The notes under the pieces are model-generated. The model made no database searches and was not told where the DNA came from. It saw nothing but the letters and a program-made list of their open reading frames with translations. Below, piece by piece: positions 6,228 to 7,496 of a stretch of 7,496 bases of DNA (its first letter is position 1; the number at the start of each line of letters is the position of its first letter). The position numbers and the translations under genes were made by a program. The stretch lies in NCBI GenBank assembly GCA_019137115.1, contig JAGVSV010000097.1, positions 1 through 7,496 on the forward strand, written 5' to 3'. This DNA is from Bacillota bacterium (GTDB taxonomy: Bacteria; Bacillota; Clostridia; Christensenellales; Aristaeellaceae).

Positions 6228-6291
6228 GCATTTCACGCAAAGCGCAAAAACCGCAAAAAGGGATGTGGATTCGCATCAGGCACGACCCGCC

Positions 6292-6331
6292 TTGCCCAAA
6301 TGGCAGGAAAATGGGTATACCATGTCGTAAT
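6292..6331 (+). promoter_or_regulatory. Candidate hpf promoter (sigma-A-like and sigma-H-like elements)
   Basis: Two readings exist. A sigma-A-like one has TTGCCC (6292-6297), an 18-base spacer and TATACC (6316-6321). A sigma-H-like one has GCAGGAAAA (6303-6311), which fits the RnAGGAwWW -35 consensus at every position, then a 12-base spacer and GTCGTAAT, a partial match to RnnGAAT. In Bacillus subtilis the hpf gene (yvyD) is under sigma-B and sigma-H control, so the second reading is worth testing. Confidence 0.4.
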
Positions 6332-6357
6332 CTATTGGTACAGCAGCGACGCTGCCG

Positions 6358-6364
6358 AAAGGAG
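6358..6364 (+). promoter_or_regulatory. Ribosome binding site that decides the hpf start
   Basis: AAAGGAG lies 10 bases before the ATG at 6375 but only one base before the in-frame ATG at 6366. The second spacing is too short, so initiation at 6375 is preferred, giving an N terminus MKTTITAKD typical of the family. A small hairpin with arms gcagc and gctgc (6343-6347 and 6351-6355) sits just upstream. Confidence 0.75.
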
Positions 6365-6374
6365 CATGTGGCCT

Positions 6375-6914
6375 ATGAAGACGACCATTACCGCCAAAGA
6401 CATGATCGTGACCCCCGGTATAACAAACCGCATATTGAGGAAGACCAGCACCATGGAGCGCTATCTGCGGCCGGATACCGAGATGTTTGTCCGCCTGCGC
6501 CGCGAGCGCACTATGCGCATTGTGGAAATCACCGTGCCCATCAACGGCATCACGCTGCGCGCCGAAGCCAGCAGCGAGGACAACCTGTTCATGTCCATTG
6601 ACCGCGCGCTGGCCAAGCTGGAAAAGCAGATCCTGCGCCACCGCACGCGTCTGGACAAGCGCCTGCGCGAGGACATCAACCTCAAGGAAGGCCCGGAATT
6701 TATCGAGGACGTCACCGGCGAGGACATGGGCCCGCGCACCATCGTGCGCAACAAAACCTATACCGTGCGCCCGATGTCGCCGGAGGATGCCGCCATGCAG
6801 ATGGAGCTGCTGGGTCACACCTTCTTTGTGTATATCGATAGCGAGACCGAGCAGACGCACGTGCTGTACCTGCGCCATGACGGCAACCTGGGCCTGCTGG
6901 TGCCGGAGGAATAA
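6375..6914 (+). CDS. hpf: Long-form ribosome hibernation promoting factor
   Basis: The 179-residue protein has the two domains of long HPF. Residues 1 to about 100 form the ribosome-binding domain (MKTTITAKDMIVTPGITNRI, later FMSIDRALAKLEKQILRHR at 72-90, a basic helix). Residues 122-178 form the dimerisation domain (IVRNKTYTVRPMSPEDAAMQ, MELLGHTFFVYID, VLYLRHDGNLGLLVPE). Long HPF binds the small subunit near the decoding centre and joins 70S ribosomes into inactive 100S dimers under starvation. Length is normal for the long form. An in-frame upstream ATG at 6366 is possible but lacks proper spacing. The gene is divergent from ireB across 199 bases and convergent with cca, stopping three bases before the cca stop. 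Confidence 0.95.
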   Translation: MKTTITAKDMIVTPGITNRILRKTSTMERYLRPDTEMFVRLRRERTMRIVEITVPINGITLRAEASSEDNLFMSIDRALAKLEKQILRHRTRLDKRLREDINLKEGPEFIEDVTGEDMGPRTIVRNKTYTVRPMSPEDAAMQMELLGHTFFVYIDSETEQTHVLYLRHDGNLGLLVPEE

Positions 6915-6917
6915 TAC

Positions 6918-7496
6918 TTATGCCTCGACCCGCCCCTGACCGGGCGGGTTTTTTTGTTGTTCTTTTTGGCCGGCGCGAAGCGTCAGCGCGGCGTCCAGCA
7001 GCGCTTCCCGCGTGTTGGGCAGCTGGTTGGTGACCACCTGATGCATCAAATGGCCCAGCGCTTCGCCCACTTCGGGGCCTTTGGGGATGCCCATCTGCAT
7101 CAAATCGTTGCCGTTGACCGCCAGATCGCGCAGGGACAGGCACGCGCCGGAGGCCACAATGTCCCGCGCGGATTGCTCTAGCACGGCCAGCGCGTCCTGT
7201 TGTCGCGCGTCCCTGGCGGCCATGGCTTTCTGCAGCGTGGTCACGCGCAACAGCATCGGCAAACCCAGCCTGGACACCCACAGCCGGGCATCGTCCGGCA
7301 GCATGGGCGTGTGCATGTGTTGTGCCAATACGGCAATCTCCCCGCGCAACGCGTTGGACAGCCGCAGGCGCGCGGCCGCATCGTTGGCGGCTTGTGCTGC
7401 ATCTGACCCGCAATATGCAAACAGCGCCACCCAGCGCATGGGCAGATCAGGCGGCAGCGCTTCAGCCATCCGAGCGGCATCCGCCAAAGCAGATGC
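6918..7496 (-). CDS. cca: CCA-adding tRNA nucleotidyltransferase, C-terminal part (partial)
   Basis: The frame is open to the right edge, so the N-terminal catalytic head is outside the window; 192 residues are visible. The C-terminal signature is clear: LAVNGNDLMQMGIPKGPEVG at about 125-144, then a helix and NQLPNTREALLDAAL at 157-171, the tail-domain motif of bacterial class II CCA-adding enzymes. The preceding RWVALFAYCG and ARLRLSNALR segments fit the helical body domain. The enzyme adds or repairs the 3' CCA of tRNA. An internal TTG at 7487 is not a credible start. About 20 residues after the family core (GQKEQQKNPPGQGRVEA) form a polar tail encoded across the hpf terminator. Without the catalytic head, CCA versus A-adding activity cannot be told apart. 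Confidence 0.88.
   Translation of the reverse strand, partial: ASALADAARMAEALPPDLPMRWVALFAYCGSDAAQAANDAAARLRLSNALRGEIAVLAQHMHTPMLPDDARLWVSRLGLPMLLRVTTLQKAMAARDARQQDALAVLEQSARDIVASGACLSLRDLAVNGNDLMQMGIPKGPEVGEALGHLMHQVVTNQLPNTREALLDAALTLRAGQKEQQKNPPGQGRVEA
6928..6955 (+). terminator. Intrinsic terminator of hpf, embedded in the 3' end of cca
   Basis: Arms acccgccc (6928-6935) and gggcgggt (6942-6949) form a perfect 8-bp stem with a six-base loop, followed by a seven-T run (6949-6955). It lies 13 bases after the hpf stop. Read on the minus strand the same bases encode the last residues of the CCA enzyme, about KNPPGQGRV. Confidence 0.92.

Noticed and set aside
6108..6374. Upstream in-frame extension of hpf
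   Set aside because: It would overlap ireB and the divergent promoters, has no ribosome binding site, and adds residues absent from the HPF family. The start at 6375 fits the family N terminus.
1..7496. tRNA, rRNA, insertion sequence, prophage or riboswitch
   Set aside because: No cloverleaf, transposase, terminal inverted repeats or recognisable aptamer was seen by eye; covariance-model searches were not possible here.

Overview
The window looks like a chromosomal segment of a GC-rich member of the Bacillota (Firmicutes), most likely an uncultured anaerobic Clostridia lineage. The evidence is the conserved Bacillota cluster ireB-ruvX-DUF1292, a long-form ribosome hibernation factor, strong GGAGG ribosome binding sites, and a very large cysteine-free surface protein with Pro/Thr/Glu linkers of the kind common in gut Clostridia. 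Genus or species cannot be read from the sequence.

Layout. Bases 1-4233 (+) hold the 3' part of one very large exported protein: seven bacterial SH3-like domains, three MucBP-like beta domains inserted after the second SH3, one membrane helix near the C terminus, and a disordered Pro/Arg-rich tail of about 210 residues that should lie in the cytoplasm. Its 5' end is outside the window. Bases 4302-4991 (-) encode a DUF554 membrane protein. Bases 5060-6175 (-) are a tight three-gene operon, ireB, ruvX and a DUF1292 gene, read from a promoter near 6200 and closed by a strong terminator at 5022-5046. Bases 6176-6374 are a divergent regulatory region. Bases 6375-6914 (+) encode hpf, followed by a strong terminator. 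Bases 6918-7496 (-) hold the C-terminal part of a CCA-adding tRNA nucleotidyltransferase, running off the right edge.

How the genes relate. IreB is known as a target of the PASTA-type Ser/Thr kinase, RuvX (YqgF) is an RNase H-fold nuclease family protein implicated in rRNA processing, and HPF dimerises idle ribosomes. The divergent ireB/hpf arrangement therefore puts envelope-stress signalling and ribosome maintenance genes back to back. The giant SH3 protein is convergent with DUF554 and shows no direct functional link to the rest.

No clearly new multi-gene system is visible. The least ordinary items are the mixed SH3/MucBP architecture with its long cytoplasmic tail, the palindrome and repeated YGCAA motifs in the ireB/hpf promoter region, the sigma-H-like sequence before hpf, and the hpf terminator that doubles as the end of the cca coding sequence.
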